NCBI RefSeq assembly: GCF_009017415.1
Contig: NC_092410.1
Coordinates: 1,178,001-1,242,000 of the forward strand
DNA from: Aspergillus flavus
Taxonomy: Eukaryota; Ascomycota; Eurotiomycetes; Eurotiales; Aspergillaceae
Length of the DNA: 64,000 bases
Reading direction: 5' to 3'
The position numbers and the translations under genes are program-made. The notes below the pieces were generated by a model. That model was not told where the DNA came from and did not search any database. It was given only the letters and a program-made list of their open reading frames with translations. Shown here one piece after another: positions 11,139 to 23,524 of the stretch (position 1 is its first letter; the number at the start of each line of letters is the position of its first letter).

Positions 11139-12323
11139 ATGCCGACCCCGAGTGACAACACACCAAGCCTGAATGCCACATCGATCGCTGAAGAAATATC
11201 CACTCGGACAACATGTCCGCCTGAAATAGAGAGGCTGTCTTCCTGGCGAGACTCACCTGAATCTACCGTGGCGGAGAGCGATGCTCCCGATAACGCCCTC
11301 TCCCCCACCATTGCATCGGCGCAGTCCGTGCTGACTCGGTCGGATGATGCTATAACTCGTACCAACCCAGATGCATTAAAAGCCAGTGCTGTACCTGGTG
11401 CTTCTGCCAAGAGTATGGAAAAATCCGACGAAGATGCTGCTGCGGGAAGATTGAGTCCTGCTGGGGAATCGCCACGCTCCTCCAACCAGTCGTCTTCTGT
11501 TACTACACCTTCCACTAGTGCGCTTTTGAGTTATGAATTCTCAAATATACGGGTATGCGACAATCGGAATTAAGTCTTGATCTGTTTTTCTCGCTGACAA
11601 TCGAAGCTTTTGCCAAATTACACATCGTCCTTTCTGCGACCTGGGAGTAAATTCACCGGCACGCAGCAGTCAGACCGTCAGATATACAATGTCGATGTAG
11701 AGATCAAGCATGTTGATATGGTTGAATCATATCTTTGTGGGTATCTTAGAATCCAAGGTTAGTGCCGTACCCCGACATGATTACGACTGCCGTAGATGGT
11801 CGAACCTGACCAATTGCGCTTTATACGCAGGTCTCACGGAGGATCATCCTACCCTTACTACATTTTTCGAAGGAGAGATTATTGGAACAAAACATACATT
11901 CAAGACTAGAAATGAAGCATGGGGCGCTACGGAGAAGACTGATATGCATCACTGGGCGAGATTTCCGGCTTGGAGGCCGTTAGCCAAGCAGGCGAAAAGA
12001 CCGGATTTCACATACCGCAACTTCGCCCAACGCGAGCATATCTTCATGCGATGGAAGGAGTACTTCCTTGTGCCCGATCACCGTGTAAGGACAATCTCGG
12101 GTGCAAGCTTCGAAGGTTTTTACTACATCTGCTTCAACCAGGTGGAAGGTACCGTGACTGGAATATACTTCCATGCAAAGAGCGAGAAGTATGTGTCCCA
12201 ATTGCTAGTAATGTTTCCCTTTTTATCTTTCGACACTAATAAATTAGTTTCAATAGGTACCAGCAGCTGGAGCTCAAACACGTTCCGGATCACGGCTGCA
12301 CCCCTGCTATTGAATTTCGTTGA
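11139..12323 (+). CDS. gid4: GID4/VID24, substrate receptor of the GID/CTLH ubiquitin ligase
   Basis: Predicted 329 aa in four exons: 11139-11552, 11607-11757, 11831-12188 and 12257-12323; intron 1 uses a GAAG acceptor. The first ~140 residues are Ser/Thr/Ala/Pro-rich and look disordered. The VID24 beta-barrel domain follows, with FLRPGSKFTGTQQSD, VDVEIKHVDM, SYLCGYLRIQGLTE, PTLTTFFEGEIIG, FMRWKEYFLVPDH, ISGASFEGFYYICF and the C-terminal PAIEFR. In yeast, Gid4 binds N-terminal proline degrons and recruits gluconeogenic enzymes (Fbp1, Pck1, Mdh2) to the GID E3 when glucose returns. The same role is inferred here. It converges with SSK2. Confidence 0.95.
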
Positions 12324-13331
12324 TACCAACTTCTATGGCGCGGGACAACGTTCTGGTCATCAAGTCCCTCGGCCTTTACCTTCTACTTCTTTTTTTTTTA
12401 ATTGCCTCTACTGCCTCCTCCTAATTCTCTCCACCAGTTCCTGCCTGTGATAAAACACACGGTGTGGTGCCCCCCAAAGCACAGGAATGCTTATTTTCTA
12501 CCCTTCCGCTCCCTACATCAGACACTTGATTCATGGTTTTTACGATGGCTGTTTTCTTAAATTGGCGTCCTCGTTGGTTCTAGGGTTCTAACATCTTGTC
12601 TTTATTCCTTCTATCTTCTTGGTCCTCTTTTGTCTTTTATCCTCGATCCACATTGGGGCCATTGTGTGCGAATAGGTAGCGTTATCTGAGGATTCTCGGT
12701 TCAACACGTTTGGGCTATTTTCACATTTCATTGATTTTCCTCGGGCCTGAATAGTAGTCATATCCTCTCTTTCGTGGACCTTATATGCATATACGAGTGT
12801 ATACTCCGAATCTGATATCCTGTCGCCATGTTGACTTTCATTGACTCATCGTGCTGTGAGGAGGTATCTAGATTTACCTTGAAGTTTATTTCACAGTTTC
12901 ATGACAGCTTATAAAGAAGTACACTGGTACTAGGGGCTGAGAACATGCCGCTAACATAGTAGACTGGAGGTTTATTTATGAGATATGCGAAACATGGAGA
13001 CGCAAACTAAGATCAAATTGAGCATCATGCGTGCAAGCATCGTATGACAGACCCGTAACACCATGCCTAGGCCGAAGTGGAAGAAAACAGCGCTAAAGAA
13101 AAAGGAACACATCACACGTTAAGGATTGACAGGGAGAATATGCTTTAGTTATTGTATAAGGGGTATCAAACGCAATTTGTTGATGTGGTGAGCCGACATT
13201 TTGGCGGATCATGTGCAGAACTTTTAGGTTGAAGGTGGGTAAGGAAAGGGAAAGAAATGAAGAATAGTTCAGGATCAAAGAATGGGTTAAAATGTACATG
13301 TAATTGAAAGAAAACGGGGAATAAATCAAGA
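12324..13331. other. intergenic between convergent GID4 and SSK2
   Basis: About 1.0 kb of AT-rich sequence with T-rich runs, presumably two 3' UTRs. No coding or RNA feature is recognised. Confidence 0.6.
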
Positions 13332-16300
13332 TCACAAATAGGTGGAATTCTGACGGCTGCCCGAGGTGGAACTGCTTATGCTGCCACTGTGGTCACTGCT
13401 AGGGGTTGGTGGTTCAAGCACGACCTGCTGTCTGATTGAGACTATCCATTCGTGCTGGAGCAATTCTGCTGCAGTAGGTCTCTTCAAAGGATCGCATTCG
13501 AAGCATCGGCGGAGGAAGTCGATGCCCATGTCGCTGAGTTGATCATGGGTCGGTAACTGGGGTTGGTTTCCTTGGGCAATATTGTACATAATGGCCCATT
13601 CGTTGTCTAGAGCAGACCAGGGGCGACGACCAGTTGCCATTTCTAAGATGACACATCCCAAGGACCAAATATCAACAGCTCCTTGGCGGTGGATCAGCTT
13701 GTTAGAGTCGCCGCGGATCACTTCAGGTGACATGTACATTGGCGTTCCGGTCATTGTTTTCTGGTTCTTGCCCCGCTGGTTTGCAATTTGGGCATCTTTC
13801 GGCACTATGGCTTCCTTATGACCCGCTGAGGCGAAAGCATCCATGGGAACAACAGTCCTGCCTTGGCGAGCAATGATCTTGGCCGCACCAAAGTCGACAT
13901 ATTTAATAATGCCGTTATGGTCTAGTAGAATGTTTTCCGGTTTAATATCCCTATGAACGATACCGGCCTGATGCAGGTATGCCAATCCTTCCAGAAGCTG
14001 GAGAGCATACACCATAATGACAGTCTCGTCCTCAACACGGCCATGCTCAAGCAAACTAGCAAGAGATCCGCCCGAACAATACTCCATGAAAATATAGACT
14101 TTGTCGCGGTGAACTTCGATGCCATGGTATGAAACGATGTTGGGGTGATCCAACACCTCGAGAACGCCCATCTCGTCGCGGATCTGCTGGGCAATTTTGG
14201 GGATGAGCTGAGGATCTTGCAGGCGGATTTCCTTGACCGCCATGAGATAATTGCTATCGAGGTTGATAGCAGCATAAACAGAGCCGAACGTTCCTCCGCC
14301 GATGAATTGGCCTTGTTGCCATCGAAGAGTGACATTTGTAGCAGACGATGACAACACGGCGAGAGATCTGTCGGCCTCATTAGATCCTTCCAGCACCCTT
14401 CCTAGGGCCTGACGTTTCGCATCTTCGTCCACTCTTCGATCTTCAATATCTTGTAAGTGGGTTAGGCGTTGCTCACGAACAAGCTTAGTCGCTTCTGCAT
14501 CTGTCAGAATCCGGCCAGAGCCAAATTTCCTTCCGCCTGCACGCTCCTCCATGCGCTGCTTCTCAGCCTGAGCTGCGCGTGAAGACCGAGCACCCATAAT
14601 ATCAAAATGAGAAATAAGAAGCGACATGCACCCGGCTACCTTCTGCCTCAATAGAGCAAATTGAATATCATCCATGGACAGAAGATTCCTACTGGAGGTT
14701 ATAGCCATTGCGAACTCTAACGCTGACACAGCCCACTTAAAAGTTTTTCTATCAGCGGCGTCACAATCATCACAAATGAAAGACACCCAGTCAAGTGACA
14801 ACTCAACGAGTCTGGCGGTATTCATTGCACGCCTGTTCGGATCAACATTGGACGAGCGCTTGCCGAACTCAGTAGCAAAGGCGTAGCACGCCTGGATGAG
14901 ATCGTGATTTTCCACCCCTCTTTCTTTCAGTTGATTTCTAATGATCGCTACACTGTCCATGATGGTCATAGAAAGCTTGAATGAGATCTTCTTGATCTTG
15001 TTAAGCTCCACATTCACCCGTCCAAGATTAGCGCGTTGTTCGATGGTCATGTCAAGCTGCATCCCGGTCAACTGAGACAGTTCCTGTCTTGCATTAGACA
15101 AGCGTTGTTGTGTGCCCTCAACGACGAGACGCAGTTTTCCCAGCCGCAGGTCCGTAGGTTGCTCCAATAGGCCAACTTGCATTTCCTTGCCAGCCCAGTT
15201 CAGGGGCTTCTCCGGACGAATTACTAAAATATAAGGCACATGAGGTGAGTCTTTGGGCATATCCTCCTCACGGAAAGATGTTCCTAAGATGGCTCGGATG
15301 TCACCAGGGCGATTCCACAACGCTTGATGCGCAAACAGATAAACCCCCTTTTGCCCAGTAGATGCATTTGACTTGATCAGGAAATGGTCTGAGATCAGGA
15401 GCGACTCAAAGAACTCATAGGAAACATCTGCCGGGATATTGTATTCTGTGGCATTCTCGAAGAGCTGCCGAAGGAAACGAGAGAAACGGTAGAGCTTTCG
15501 CTGGCGAATCCGGGTTGAATCCAGGACGCTCTTGTAACGTTTGTCCATGTCGGCCGGGTCCTCATTTTGGTGTATTACCAGTTCTCGTTCAAAATGGATC
15601 ATCAAGCGTTGGAGCGATTTTGCGGTCAATGCGCTATTTGCTTGTCAGTTAAAGGTCACACATGCACGTTACAAATCAAACACTGTACCTAAACTGTTCA
15701 GCCACTTCGATATCTCCACCTTCAAGCTGACGACCAATGTGATTGGAGAATTCCCAATCTTGTTCGAGAATCTCCGCTTCTTTAAATGTGTTTTTATTCG
15801 CATTTAGTTTCCAATTCAGGAGCCGGAAGTAGTACTTCAAGGCATCTAGAACGACCGAGTCGAAGTTCTCATCAATGCAAGGGGGCAGGTCCCAGCCTGG
15901 TTCCGGTTTCGCGATATCCAAGTAACGCTGCTTGAGGTCGACCGCAACCCTCATCAGAATCTGAAATTGCGAAATCATTTGGTCGACCAGGATAGGAGAT
16001 TGCTGTGCAGGGTCTCTCATATTTTTAGCATAAGATAGCCGAACACGGATGATCTCTTGTATGAGACGCGATGGGAAGTTGATCAACGTGAGAAGCTCCT
16101 CGATGTAGGGAGGCAAGTGCCTTTTGGCGAAAGAGTTTGCATTTTCGATCAAGGTATTCTTAGCTTTCTGAATGACTTCACTGACGCCATGAAGCATATT
16201 GTGCTTCCCTTGAAGGGTTTTGAGGCCGTCCTCTTTCATGATGCGGTCGAGGAAGGACGACTCGTCGGTGAGATCCCTGTTGGCAGACTTGGCTCTCGTC

Positions 16301-17487
16301 TTGCTGAAGTCAAGCTCATCGTTACCGACCCACTTCTGCAAGATGGCAAGCTCCGTATTGATAAGAATCGTAGTGTTATGCCATGCCAGCACAGCTTCAC
16401 GACTCGAGATGAACTCCTCCGAAGCGACGCGAGGATGGGCGGCTTCCAGTTCTTTTTGGGTTGAGTAGAGCAGTTCACATCTCTCAATCTGTTCGACGAT
16501 GTCCTCAACTTGCTTGATTGGGGGCTTGCCAATCTCCGTTTCACCCTTGATCTCAAACTTAATGATTTCCTCGATTATCGGTCCAAGTCCAGAGCGAGCC
16601 TCCTCAATCAATTTCCGCTGCATGGCAATACTCCGTCCACATGTCCTGGCCCTGACTCCCAACCAAATTGCATTATTCTGAGCCGACGACCGCTTAGTGT
16701 CGGTAGACCCTAGAAGTCGTTGTTTTTCCTGCTTCACCACATCTCCCTTCAATACGGAAGCCAGCATAGAGTGCCATTCGAGTCTTTCCTGGTTTTTCGG
16801 GTTCTTCAGCTCTTCAAGCGTTGGTTGATTATCATCTGTAAGGAAAAGTTGGATATCGGGGTCGTAAGCATCATCTTCAAATGGCACCTCTGACGACGGG
16901 GATGGCTCTTCTAAGTCGGAATCGCCGACTATGCTCATATCTCGGGCCTCATCGAAGTGGCTGTACCATGCCTGAGGATCCGCACGAATCCTCTGAACAT
17001 ATGCCTTCTCCTGGGCTCTGTACTGAGCATTGGGATCCCGTCTGGAATTACGTTTCGTCGAGGAGGATCTCTGGCGGTCATTCTGAAAGCTGATGTATTG
17101 AGGGGGACGGCGCTGGGGGGCGTAGGTATTGGAAGGCGTCCTGGCGGGACCTGCGGGACGCTGAGGCCTCACATCCGACACTGGGAGGCCATCGCCGGGT
17201 GGCGCCTTTTCAAGCACGGCTGGGTTTCCGACACTGGAGCCGCGTGGACGCGAGGCTGTGGAGCTGACCCAGGAGGGAAGACCCGAAGGAGGCGGCGAGG
17301 AGGAGATTGTGGTAGCTGGCGTTTGTACTTGGCCGTCGAAAGCATCTGTAAAATTCGAATTCGATCTGGCATAGGATTGTTGGAGAAGCTCATCGGATGA
17401 CCCTGAGCCATCCGAGTCGTTATTGTTCATATCAGGGTGCTCCATGATCTCAAATCCGGGATCCTGATGAGCCTCCACGTTTCGCAT
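13332..17487 (-). CDS. sskB: MAPKKK of the HOG osmotic-stress pathway (SSK2/SSK22/SskB)
   Basis: Predicted 1366 aa in two exons, 17487-15689 and 15633-13332, joined across a 54-nt intron (AG|C serine codon). The N-terminal ~400 residues are disordered and Ser/Pro/Arg-rich. A long conserved regulatory region binding the response regulator Ssk1/SskA precedes the kinase. Kinase landmarks are the glycine loop GGGTFGSVY (1045-1053), AVKEIRL with the catalytic Lys ~1067, HRDIKPEN (Asp ~1162), VDFGAAK (Asp ~1180) and the activation segment GTPMYMSPEVI. The length and the regulatory region distinguish it from the shorter STE11/BCK1-type MAPKKKs. It should phosphorylate PbsB/Pbs2, which activates SakA/Hog1. 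All catalytic residues look intact. Confidence 0.95.
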
Positions 17488-19910
17488 GGACTGGATGGCG
17501 GAGTTGATGAGGAGGAGCTTCTGGTGGATTAGATAGGGGTCTGTGGCGGTGCGTCATCTATCGGGGATGATTGTGGCTGCGCCTGTCATGTGCTTACTAA
17601 TCAATACAATAGAGGGTGATGACTACCGTTCATAGTAATGAACAGTACAGAGTACAGCAGAGCATTTATTTTTATTTGTGCTACAGGTAGCTTTTCTATA
17701 ATGTGTGTTGACCTGTATAATTACCAACAAGGGGGAGTGTCCACGCCTCCCATTATGACTGATTGTCCCTGCACACCTACACAGAGTTTTAAATCCTTGG
17801 CGAATATTAAGAGCCGGTCAGATCCTACAGGTAAATCTCCATCGTGACAAATCTATGCGATGACGTCTGCAAGCCTGAATATATACATAGTAAATTTTCA
17901 GACTCCGCAGTTGGCGATGAGACAAGCTCGACGATCAATAGTAGCATGCATCAAAGACGATATCATGTTGATCAGTGGGACCCTGACGCTCGATTCGGCA
18001 TGTGCGGGTCCCATGATACAAGAAAGCAGTTCAAGATTTGACCTCAGGATGAACCTCTGGGGAGGTCTTACCAATAACGAAAGATGTTTCAAGCCTGACA
18101 GCTGTGGTAGAGTGATTCATACCTCCTCACAAACAGGTCTGAGCTTGGGTAGCTATGTAGTAAATGTTGTTCTCAGGTTTAAATGACACATTTAGTATGC
18201 TTTTCATAATTTATGCAGTTCCTCTCCAGGATTTTCGATAGTCAGAAAGTAAAAGCAAGGCTCTAGATGTCCACATGTGCCTCTGAACCCAACGGGTCAA
18301 TGGAGAGTGATTGATCAGTCAAGATCGATGCCAAGGGCAGCCAGTGCCAAGGCTGTACTACCCCAGTAGACCTCGGGATGCCGAACGGCCACTAAAGCCC
18401 GGGCTCTGGCCAATAGGAGCTTAAATGCTTATCTCTACTTCATCCATACAGACAGTGTACGAAGTACGTTGAAAGGAGAGGGGAGGAGGCAGGTACCCGG
18501 TCCACAGATATACAAGATCATCATGCAATATACTTTATTTATTTATTTTTTTTTTAGAAAAAGAACAGAGAAAGAGAAAGAAAAAGAGAAATGCACCCTG
18601 GGAGGGTCAAAATGGGTCCCTTAGGGCTTTGGTTAAATGGTGGAGATGGTGTCCATACTCCGGAGAACCCTTACTAGACTGACCAACAGTAGTAACTGAC
18701 CTCTATGGTTCCATGCTCTTTTACCACCCGATATCAGATCTGGGAATAAAGGCCTCTATTGATAACAACGCAAGTTGTAGTCAGTGACTGTAATAACGAT
18801 GTGTGAAAGGTAGTGAGATGATAAGCCACCACGGAAAGTGATGATTGGCCCCCAGGGAGATTTGATAACGAGCTGATACGAGCAATTCGAGCTAAAATCA
18901 AAGAGACTGTCAGCAAACCCTAGACTGACAGACTGTTGACAAACAAGGTACTCCTCTTAAGAAGGACAATTCAAGTCAAATGAAGCCCTTGATATTTCTA
19001 GATCGTTATGACACAGACAGAGTGACAAAAGTCAACCCGCATGAAGATCACTCACTCCACTCTCTGGCGGAATAAAGTGAAAGCTGATATGTGACTCGGG
19101 ATTTATTGAATTATTGAATTATCTCTTTCGTTATCTATCTTGCTTATGGTCAGGAGGATATGGGGGGATCCGAGCTCCTGATTGGTTGTGACGGTTCCCT
19201 ATCTCTGTACATGTCCAAAGTAGTCTAACCTTCAATGAACTGCCCTGTCAATCCTGCCACTGTCCTTGTTCTCGCTAATCGTCTCCGACTCCCATGGAAA
19301 TGTTTGTTAGATTCCCCAGAATGTTCCTTCCGCCGAGATCGCTCCACAGGCCTCTTTCACCCAGAGTATCAGAAAGATTACGGACAAGTTGTTGTTAGCA
19401 AAAGGGAAATAAATCAATTCATATTACCGAAGGACTATCTATCGGAAAGCTTCTTATCCACACGGTAATTAATAGTCAGATGAGCACTGGCTCGTAATCT
19501 TCCCCAATCTGTATCCACTTTCCTGTCTTCGGGGCAGGTCTTGGCCCTGGCGTCTTTGATATCGGATGATAATCGAGGTGCATCCAATAGTGGAGCTGGC
19601 CAGATGTCGAGGCTGAAGTTTGTGACTGGTGTCGTCGATATATTTATGACTCCTGTGTCCTGTGTCCCTGTTCTGTCATATTCTCGTTCCTATCGCCCCT
19701 CCGCCACCTATCCTTTTCTCTTTCCCTTAGGACCAAACTTTTATACCTGTCTAATTTCTAGAATTGATCCAACCAATTGCCTATCGGTCGATTCTTCCTT
19801 CGAGTATCTCATCTGCTCAGCACATTTCAGTGGACTGAACACTCGTTGTTCAACGACAGCCACAGTTTCAAATTGCTTTGCGGTATCCCATCCGCAGATA
19901 ACCATTTGCA
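17488..19910. other. long divergent intergenic region (SSK2 / ammonium transporter)
   Basis: This 2.4 kb region has no convincing gene. It contains an A/T-rich stretch near 18535-18590 and the GATAA cluster listed separately. A pyrimidine-rich stretch at about 19670-19740 is typical of a fungal core promoter or leader of the ammonium transporter. Confidence 0.6.
18761..19136. promoter_or_regulatory. cluster of GATAA sites (AreA-type nitrogen control)
   Basis: Five GATAA cores lie within 376 bp, 0.8-1.15 kb upstream of the ammonium transporter start: 18761, 18820 (GATAAG) and 18864 on the plus strand, and TTATCT at 19119 and 19131 on the minus strand. Paired and clustered GATA sites are the known binding context of the nitrogen regulator AreA, and ammonium permeases are classic AreA targets. 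Binding is inferred, not shown. Confidence 0.5.
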
Positions 19911-21634
19911 ATGGCAGAATACCCTGTGGCCTACAATGGGTCGGCGACCGGGACCGGAGGTGACTCTTTGACGGAAGATCTCAACATCTACTACAGCGTT
20001 GGTGCCCCAGTGAACAGTACTTACAAACGGATCAACTAACTGTCTTAGTCTGGTGACATCGCATGGGTTATTGTTTCGACGGCTCTTGTCTTGTTGATGA
20101 TTCCAGGAGTCGGGTATGGGAACCCACGGCCACGAAGCCCAGCCCTAACCAAATAATTGCCTTGCTAACCATACAAGATTCTTCTATTCCGGTCTTGCCC
20201 GTCGGAAGTCGGCACTTTCGCTACTATGGCTCTCGATAATGTCTGTCGGAATAGTCTCCTTCCAGTGGTTCTTCTGGGGGTACTCTCTCGCTTTCTCTCA
20301 TACCGCCGGAAAATATATTGGTGACTTGAGCAACTTTGGGTTCAAAGGGGTCCTGGGTGCGCCATCTGTTGGCAGCGCCAAGGTCCCAGATCTCTTGTTT
20401 GCTGTCTTCCAAGGCATGTTCGCCTGTATTACGTGAGTTCTAGACAAACCCATATCTTATTCACCTATAACCATCATACTTACAACCGACCAGAGTGGCA
20501 CTCGCGGTTGGTGCTGTCGCAGAGCGTGGCCGCATGCTTCCCTGCATGGTTTTTAGCTTTGTCTGGTCCACCATCATCTACGACCCTATCGCATGCTGGA
20601 CCTGGAACTCGAGCGGTTGGGTGGCAAACCTTGGTGGTCTTGATTATGCGGGTGGTACACCCGTTCACATCGCCTCTGGTTGTACCGCATTGGCATACTC
20701 GCTGATGCTTGGAAAGCGTCGTGGACACGGCACCCACGAGCTCAACTATCGCCCGCACAACGTAACACATGTGGTCATCGGTACGGTATTCCTTTGGGTT
20801 GGATGGTTCGGATTCAATGCCGGCTCCGCCTTGAGCGCCAATCTTCGTGCCGTCATGGCAGCCGTGGTCACCAACCTCGCCGCCGCCGTGGGGGGAGTTA
20901 CCTGGTGTATCCTGGACTACCGGCTTGAGAGGAAGTGGTCTACTGTTGGTTTCTGCTCTGGTGTGATTGCCGGCTTGGTGGCCATCACCCCCGCATCGGG
21001 CTTTGTCACTCCCTGGGCTTCATTCATTTTCGGTGTTGTGGGAGCTGTCGCTTGCAACTATGCCACCAAACTCAAGTACGTGATCAAGGTTGACGACGCG
21101 CTTGATATCTTCGCTGTCCACGGTATTGGAGGTCTGGTGGGCAACCTTTTGACTGGACTTTTCGCTGCGTAAGATGACCCATGTCCTCCGTCCGTATTAA
21201 CAACAGCTAACATAACTCCAGTGATTACATCGCCCACCTTGATGGCTCTACCACAATCGATGGCGGCTGGATCAACCACAACTACATCCAGCTAGCTTAT
21301 CAGCTCGCCGACTCCGTCACCGGAATGGCATACTCTTTCTTCGGAAGCTGCATTATCCTCTTCATCATCAACCTGATTCCTGGCCTCAGCTTGCGTGCCC
21401 CCGAAGAAGACGAGATCATGGGCATTGACGACGCCGAAATTGGCGAGTTTGCTGTAAGTCACTCTTTGACTGGGCTAACTATCGCATGACCTTGAACTGA
21501 CATGAAAATAGTATGACTACGTCGAGATTACCCGCGACGTGATCAGTGCCGCCAACAGTGAGAGCGGCGAGAATGCTTCCAAGCGTAGCTTAACTCCAAC
21601 CGGCAACGAAACGTCCATAGAGGCCAAGGCTTAG
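19911..21634 (+). CDS. ammonium transporter (Amt/Mep family)
   Basis: Predicted 478 aa in six exons: 19911-19997, 20049-20113, 20178-20432, 20494-21168, 21222-21453 and 21512-21634. It has eleven hydrophobic segments and the Mep/Amt signature AGGTPVHIASGCTALAY. The pore twin histidines are at His194 (in TPVHIASG) and His345 (in IFAVHGIGG), almost the same numbering as yeast Mep2. The cytosolic tail after about residue 420 is acidic and Ser-rich, a usual target for regulation. It is expected at the plasma membrane, importing ammonium at low nitrogen. Which Aspergillus paralogue (MepA or MeaA type) this is cannot be settled here. Intron 1 starts with the less common GTTGGT. The GATA sites upstream fit nitrogen repression. 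Confidence 0.95.
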
Positions 21635-22927
21635 CCGATTACTTGTCTATGATTTGGCCTTCAAATCTCTTTCTGCAACTTTTATTTCTTTATATTAATC
21701 ATCGTACCATCGTGGAAGGTCGCATGGTAGCTGTCACCTTGATAGCTCGCGACGATACGTTTGTATATACTTATGCACCTACTCATTCTTTCCAAGATTT
21801 CCTTGTTGTCATTTCCATCCAACTTCCACTTGGCCATTGGAAAAGCAGTATATGTCACTACTGTCTTGTCCGATGCTCTTAATCGACAAGCTTCACTTCT
21901 GTTGATCTCCATTTTTTACCTTCTTTGCAGATACCCTTCTCTACCCTCATATCGACTTACATATCTATTTCTTCTTCTTTATTTATCAACATTTCCTATT
22001 TACCTTCTAATATCTTCGGTATAAACTTCAAAATACCTGTCCCAAGACAACAACCAACTCCAAAACAGCAAAACCTCACCCACCTACCAATTATATAAAA
22101 CATAATGGCACCCACACTTACAAACTATACCTCTACCAGAAAACGGAATCAAAAATTCCGCCAACTAGAAGTATGAGTAAATTCTATTACAGTCCGCTTC
22201 TATAAAGGTTTACACATGGCCACTCAGTGCCCAATCTCGAAATAATCCAGACGTGTCCCAATATGAGACCGGCTCTAGGACATGCCCAGACACTTACCAT
22301 CCCGAAATCCCCCAAAGCAACCACGAAGCTTGCCCAGCAGCATCGTCATTAGTATATAAACATACCTCGCTCTGAAGCTGTCTACTCTATACCCATACCA
22401 AAGCACCAAAATATATTAAAAACATCTACTTTCCCCCGCAACCCGTAATAAACCTCCATTCTCATAGAAATGGACTATAGTCATATGCCTTTTCATGGGG
22501 TTTTAGATCTTTGTATTGATATTTTCCCTTGGAATTAGCTATGTTTACCTTTACTACCGTCGAGGGGCTTGATGTATCTTTTATAGTATGAAGGCTACCA
22601 CTGCTTATGTCAGAGCTGGGGCCATGATACTTATAAATGTCTCGATGAATAGAGAAGATACTAAGGTTTCAAGGAATCGAGGTAGGGTATCTCGAAAGAC
22701 TTAGAAAATCCATTCTTAGTACATAAACATAAACAAAAACACAAACACAAACATTGCTCTAGTCTATCCAGTATCAGCCACCATGCCGATATCCGTGCGG
22801 TATCTACTATATCAAACAGACAAAACGCAAAACGCAAAATTCAGAACTCAAACAGAAACACTTTCCCCATCTTCCACTCCCTTGTCGACCTTATGCCGAT
22901 CGCCAACAAAAGCACCGACAGTGGAGC
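21635..22927. other. intergenic between convergent genes
   Basis: About 1.3 kb of AT-rich sequence with pyrimidine tracts and a degenerate (ACAAA)n-like run at 22725-22755. No gene is recognised. Confidence 0.6.
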
Positions 22928-23524
22928 TTAAGAAGAAGGCTCAGCGGAAGGTGTAGGAGAGGCAGAGGCAGAGGCAGAGGCAGAGGGAGAAGCGGAAGGC
23001 GAGGCAGAAGGAGATGAGGAAGGAGAAGGAGGGTTAAAGACGATGTTTCCATTGTAGTGGCACTTCTTCCCATTCGTGGTACCATTCACATTGGAACAGT
23101 GCCAGTTAGTGTCCTCGTCGGCGTCATCGACGGTAAACGAGACCTTGGAGGTGCTGTTCTCCCGCTGCACCTGCAAGGTGAAGGTGGAGATGTCGTCCAC
23201 GCCGTCTGGGAATTGGACTAAGTAGGCACCATCGCTGGTGCGAGCGTCTGAGGGAGGGTTTCCGGGACGCTCCCTGGCCATGTGTGTTAGTTTAATTATA
23301 GACCGGAGAGAGGGGGGGCAAATAGAAGCGTACCAGAGCACGTTGGCATCGATAGGTGCCTTGTTGTAGTTAGGGTCGCTGAAGCTGAAGGTGACAAATC
23401 CCTGCTGGTCGTTCTGAGAGGCAGAGAAGCCGCTGATGGCGACGGCTTTCTGGGCCCGCTTGCCAGGTACGGCCAGCGCGGTGCCGGCAGCCAGCAGGAG
23501 GGTGCCGATAGTGGTGGCCTTCAT
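22928..23524 (-). CDS. small secreted protein with Ser/Pro/Ala-rich C-terminal tail
   Basis: Predicted 178 aa in two exons, 23524-23334 and 23273-22928 (59-nt intron, TG|G tryptophan). Residues 1-18 form a signal peptide (MKATTIGTLLLAAGTALA) followed by a Kex2-like Lys-Arg near residue 23. The body has no family I recognise. It is probably a beta-rich domain with a Trp-His-Cys-Ser and Lys-Lys-Cys-His pair that could form a disulphide, plus two Asn-x-Ser/Thr sites. The C-terminus is a low-complexity array of SPSA/SASA units. It ends without a hydrophobic GPI-attachment tail, so I read it as secreted or wall-associated rather than GPI-anchored. Similar small cell-surface proteins are common in Eurotiales. 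Confidence 0.75.
   Translation of the reverse strand: MKATTIGTLLLAAGTALAVPGKRAQKAVAISGFSASQNDQQGFVTFSFSDPNYNKAPIDANVLWYASICPPSLRSIIKLTHMARERPGNPPSDARTSDGAYLVQFPDGVDDISTFTLQVQRENSTSKVSFTVDDADEDTNWHCSNVNGTTNGKKCHYNGNIVFNPPSPSSSPSASPSASPSASASASASPTPSAEPSS
22936..23032 (-). repeat. imperfect hexanucleotide-like repeat encoding the Ser/Ala/Pro tail
   Basis: Purine-rich GAGGCA/GAGGGA/GAAGGC units on the plus strand (best run at about 22959-22990) encode the SPSASPSASASAS tail on the minus strand. Such coding microsatellites often vary in copy number between strains. Confidence 0.7.

Noticed and set aside
10997..11515. 172-codon minus-strand frame
   Set aside because: It is antisense to the low-complexity N-terminal exon of GID4.
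19541..19963. 140-codon frame overlapping the ammonium-transporter start
   Set aside because: It overlaps the leader and first exon in another frame and has no motif.
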